Shown here: in pieces, positions 6,824 to 8,267 of the stretch
Position numbering within the stretch: position 1 is the first letter of the stretch
Layout of the letters: each line of letters starts with the position of its first letter
Assembly: GCA_030612565.1 (NCBI GenBank)
Contig: JAUWNQ010000017.1
Span: 1-8,267 of the forward strand
DNA from: Candidatus Bipolaricaulota bacterium
Lineage (GTDB): Bacteria > Bipolaricaulota > Bipolaricaulia > UBA7950 > UBA9294
Length of the DNA stretch: 8,267 bases
Reading direction: 5' to 3'
Notes under the pieces: model-generated
What the model saw: the letters and a program-made list of their open reading frames with translations, nothing else
Told to the model about the DNA's origin: nothing
Database searches by the model: none
Translations under genes and position numbers: made by a program

Positions 6824-6984
6824 GGCTGTGGATCGGACCTTGGGATCCAAAGAGTAGACCCTATCTTCTTCGAGCCGATTCGCCACGAAACCGCGGGTAA
6901 ACGACGGGCCCGCAGTGTAGGAGCTTGGCCCCCCATGACCTCAGGCTGCCGAGTACCGATCGATCTATAAGAGATCTTCCTATA
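6824..6984. other. Convergent intergenic region with weak hairpins, no gene seen
   Basis: This 161-base gap separates the ends of korC (+) and the DUF763 gene (-). I find no convincing reading frame or known RNA family. Three inverted repeats stand out: TGGATC/GATCCA (6829-6834 with 6844-6849), GCGGG/CCCGC (6893-6897 with 6909-6913, overlapping a GGGCCC), and GATCT/AGATC (6962-6966 with 6972-6976). None is followed by a clear T-run, so a standard intrinsic terminator is absent for both genes. Confidence 0.6.
6893..6913. terminator. Weak candidate terminator-like hairpin
   Basis: GCGGG (6893-6897) and CCCGC (6909-6913) can form a five-pair GC stem with an eleven-base loop between two converging genes. 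There is no uridine tract on either strand, so this would need to act with Rho or only as a transcript-end stabiliser. It could equally be a part of an unrecognised structured RNA. Confidence 0.2.
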
Positions 6985-8094
6985 TTATGAGGGTTCTCCG
7001 AGCGGCTGCTCTACGAGCGATTGCTCTCCGAACGCGTTATCGAGTCGTCTGAAGGCGCGTAACTCCTCGGTCTTGTTCAGCCTGGCACGGCGGATCGCCC
7101 GCCCCAGAAGGTCGATCGAGCGGTCGTATCCCTCGCGATCGACCGGGTAAGGGGTTCCGTCCTTTCCTCCGTGTGCAAAGCTGTACCGGGCTGGATCTTC
7201 GAAGCTCGGCGGGGCACCGTAGATCAGCTCCGCGATCAACGAGAGGGCGCGCAACGTCTTTGCCCCCACTCCAGGGAGGATGAGGAGGGGCTCAAACGCG
7301 TCTGGCTGGGCCTTGTAGGTCTTGAGGAAGATCCTCTTTAACCGTGATGGGTCGATGTCGGCAAGCGTTACCTCGTGACGGCGCGGAAGAGAGAGGGTCT
7401 TCAGGTGAGCCAGTTTGACGACGAGGCTCTGTGGGTCCTGGCAGGAGATCTCTGCGCTCGCTTCGCGCGTCCCCTCGCTTTCTCTTGCCACCAGGTTGAG
7501 TGTTGGGGCGCGTGAGTTACAGCAGATCGCGGCGTGTGGTTCGCATACGAAATCCTCGACTGCGGTCGAGAGCCAGTGATAGCGTCGCGCCATCCCGGTC
7601 CCCTCGCACAGTCCCTGTTGTACCACCGCCCAGTTTCCCGCTTGATCGAAGAAGAAGGCGTGGTGGTAGATCTGGTAGCCGTCCTGCACCGCGGCACTGT
7701 CGACCTTTGCTGCGGTTCGACTCGCCGCGACAAGAGGGTCAGGGTCGATCCCGGTCCGTTCCCCCCATGCTGTGATCTCCGTCGGTGTCTTGCGGGAGAC
7801 GGCCCCTTTCCCTCCGGCGACGAACAGGCCGAGTTCCTCCTCTTGCCCCTTGATTCCCTCCTTAATCGCTCCGCAGGTGGTGGTCGTAAGTCCGCTTGAA
7901 TGCCAATCAAATCCCAACACGCAGCCGAGTGCCTGAAACCAAAACGGGTCGGAGAGGCGTTCAAGAATGCCAGAGGGTCCGTATTCAAGAACGATTACCT
8001 GCGTAATCTCCGAGGCGAGGCGAGACATCCGCGAGAAAAGCCAGCGCGGGGCTCTCCCGTAGTGAAGCGGTAAGTCGGCAATTCCTGTCTTCAT
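6985..8094 (-). CDS. DUF763 (COG1415-like) protein with helix-hairpin-helix motif
   Basis: The 369-residue protein matches what I recall of the DUF763 family, uncharacterised proteins known from archaea and some, often thermophilic, bacteria. It begins KTGIADLPLHYGRAPRWLF (2-20), then DPFWFQALGCVLGFDWHSSG (49-68), GGKGAVSRKTP (94-104), HAFFFD (145-150), WAVVQQG (155-161), ARRYHWLS (169-176), a helix-hairpin-helix-like LPGVGAKTLRAL (273-284), and SFAHGGKDGTPYPVDR (305-320). The HhH suggests nucleic-acid binding; the clustered H, D, K, R and W residues suggest an enzyme, but no reaction is established to my knowledge. I chose ATG 8094 over 8211 because the family N-terminus starts there and the longer frame would cover the next gene's promoter and start. 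There is no Shine-Dalgarno; a -10-like TATTCT ends six bases before the ATG. It appears monocistronic. Confidence 0.85.
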   Translation of the reverse strand: MKTGIADLPLHYGRAPRWLFSRMSRLASEITQVIVLEYGPSGILERLSDPFWFQALGCVLGFDWHSSGLTTTTCGAIKEGIKGQEEELGLFVAGGKGAVSRKTPTEITAWGERTGIDPDPLVAASRTAAKVDSAAVQDGYQIYHHAFFFDQAGNWAVVQQGLCEGTGMARRYHWLSTAVEDFVCEPHAAICCNSRAPTLNLVARESEGTREASAEISCQDPQSLVVKLAHLKTLSLPRRHEVTLADIDPSRLKRIFLKTYKAQPDAFEPLLILPGVGAKTLRALSLIAELIYGAPPSFEDPARYSFAHGGKDGTPYPVDREGYDRSIDLLGRAIRRARLNKTEELRAFRRLDNAFGEQSLVEQPLGEPS

Positions 8095-8100
8095 AGTGTA

Positions 8101-8128
8101 AGAATAGCATGTCCAGTAGTCCAGGCAA
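8101..8128 (-). promoter_or_regulatory. Candidate promoter of the DUF763 gene, leaderless type
   Basis: On the minus strand TTGCCT (8128-8123) and TATTCT (8106-8101) are spaced by 16 bases. Six bases separate the -10 from the ATG at 8094, so transcription at the usual distance would start at or next to the start codon. Two direct copies of CTGGAC (GTCCAG on + at 8111-8116 and 8119-8124, eight-base period) sit between the -35 and -10 and could be a regulator site. Confidence 0.4.
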
Positions 8129-8131
8129 AAC

Positions 8132-8160
8132 TTGCGCATATGGGAGGCACCTTTTATAGT
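8132..8160 (+). promoter_or_regulatory. Candidate promoter of the GTG-started partial gene
   Basis: TTGCGC (8132-8137, 3/6) and TATAGT (8155-8160, 5/6) have a 17-base spacer. The start site would be near 8167, leaving a short leader that holds AGGGGG. Its -35 is three bases from the -35 of the opposing DUF763 promoter, so the two promoters are back to back. Confidence 0.45.
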
Positions 8161-8180
8161 CGTGTCATAAAGGGGGATCG

Positions 8181-8267
8181 GTGAACGAAGAGATCGTGTT
8201 GCTGCTCGCATTGCAGGAGAAGGATCAACAGCGTAGCGACTTGACGTCCCAGGTCGAGAATCTGAAC
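8181..8267 (+). CDS. N-terminus of a coiled-coil protein, possibly a C4-type zinc-ribbon protein (cut by window end)
   Basis: A GTG at 8181 opens a frame of 29 codons that is still open at the last base. AGGGGG (8171-8176) lies four bases upstream, and a promoter-like pair precedes it. The peptide starts MNEEIVLLLALQEKDQQRSD and continues with polar heptad-like residues. A start with LLxLQExD followed by a long coiled coil is what I expect of the conserved bacterial C4-type zinc-ribbon/DUF164-like proteins, whose zinc ribbon is at the far C-terminus. That part is outside the window, so the family call is tentative; the presence of a gene is better supported than its identity. Confidence 0.5.
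   Translation, partial: MNEEIVLLLALQEKDQQRSDLTSQVENLN

Noticed and set aside
6829..6849. Intrinsic terminator after korC
   Set aside because: The TGGATC/GATCCA stem is only six pairs with a nine-base loop, and AAAGAGTAG rather than a T-run follows.
8095..8211. 39-residue N-terminal extension of the DUF763 protein
   Set aside because: The family begins at MKTGIADLP; the extension covers both divergent promoters and the start of the next gene.

Overview
This window looks like a chromosomal segment from a moderately GC-rich, probably anaerobic bacterium. Bacterial identity rests on ruvB, a four-cysteine bL28 ribosomal protein, a fused RibF and a TsaB. A ferredoxin-dependent 2-oxoacid oxidoreductase points to anaerobic or ferredoxin-based metabolism. 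A DUF763 protein is a family I know mostly from archaea and thermophilic bacteria. The mixture would suit a deep-branching uncultivated lineage such as Bipolaricaulota/Acetothermia, but that placement is a guess.

Layout: (1) 2-172, C-terminal end of an EamA-type membrane transporter (+). (2) 225-734, small CDP-alcohol phosphatidyltransferase-like membrane enzyme (+), with an altered catalytic motif. (3) 731-1732, ruvB (-), whose stop interlocks with the preceding gene's stop in a CTAG. (4) 1733-1910, divergent control region with tandem palindromic repeats. (5) 1911-6823, eight co-directional + genes: ribF, tsaB, rpmB, a small S1-domain gene, then the ferredoxin, alpha, beta and gamma subunits of a 2-oxoacid:ferredoxin oxidoreductase. 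(6) 6824-6984, convergent gap with weak hairpins. (7) 6985-8094, DUF763/COG1415-like gene (-) with a helix-hairpin-helix. (8) 8095-8180, compact divergent promoter region. (9) 8181 to the end, start of a GTG-initiated coiled-coil protein (+).

Functionally, ribF supplies FMN/FAD, tsaB takes part in tRNA t6A modification, rpmB and the S1 protein belong to the translation apparatus, and the oxidoreductase converts a 2-oxoacid plus CoA to acyl-CoA, CO2 and reduced ferredoxin. ruvB serves homologous recombination; the DUF763 protein may also act on nucleic acid, judged only from its HhH motif.

The clearest window-wide pattern is in the gene starts. ruvB, ribF, tsaB and the DUF763 gene have a plausible -10 box only 6-11 nt before the ATG and no Shine-Dalgarno, suggesting leaderless or near-leaderless mRNAs. 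Internal operon genes and the GTG-started gene have good Shine-Dalgarno sites. I found no CRISPR array, tRNA, rRNA, insertion sequence or defence system. Most genes here are housekeeping; the least-described elements are the DUF763 gene, the ruvB upstream repeats and the S1-gene hairpin.
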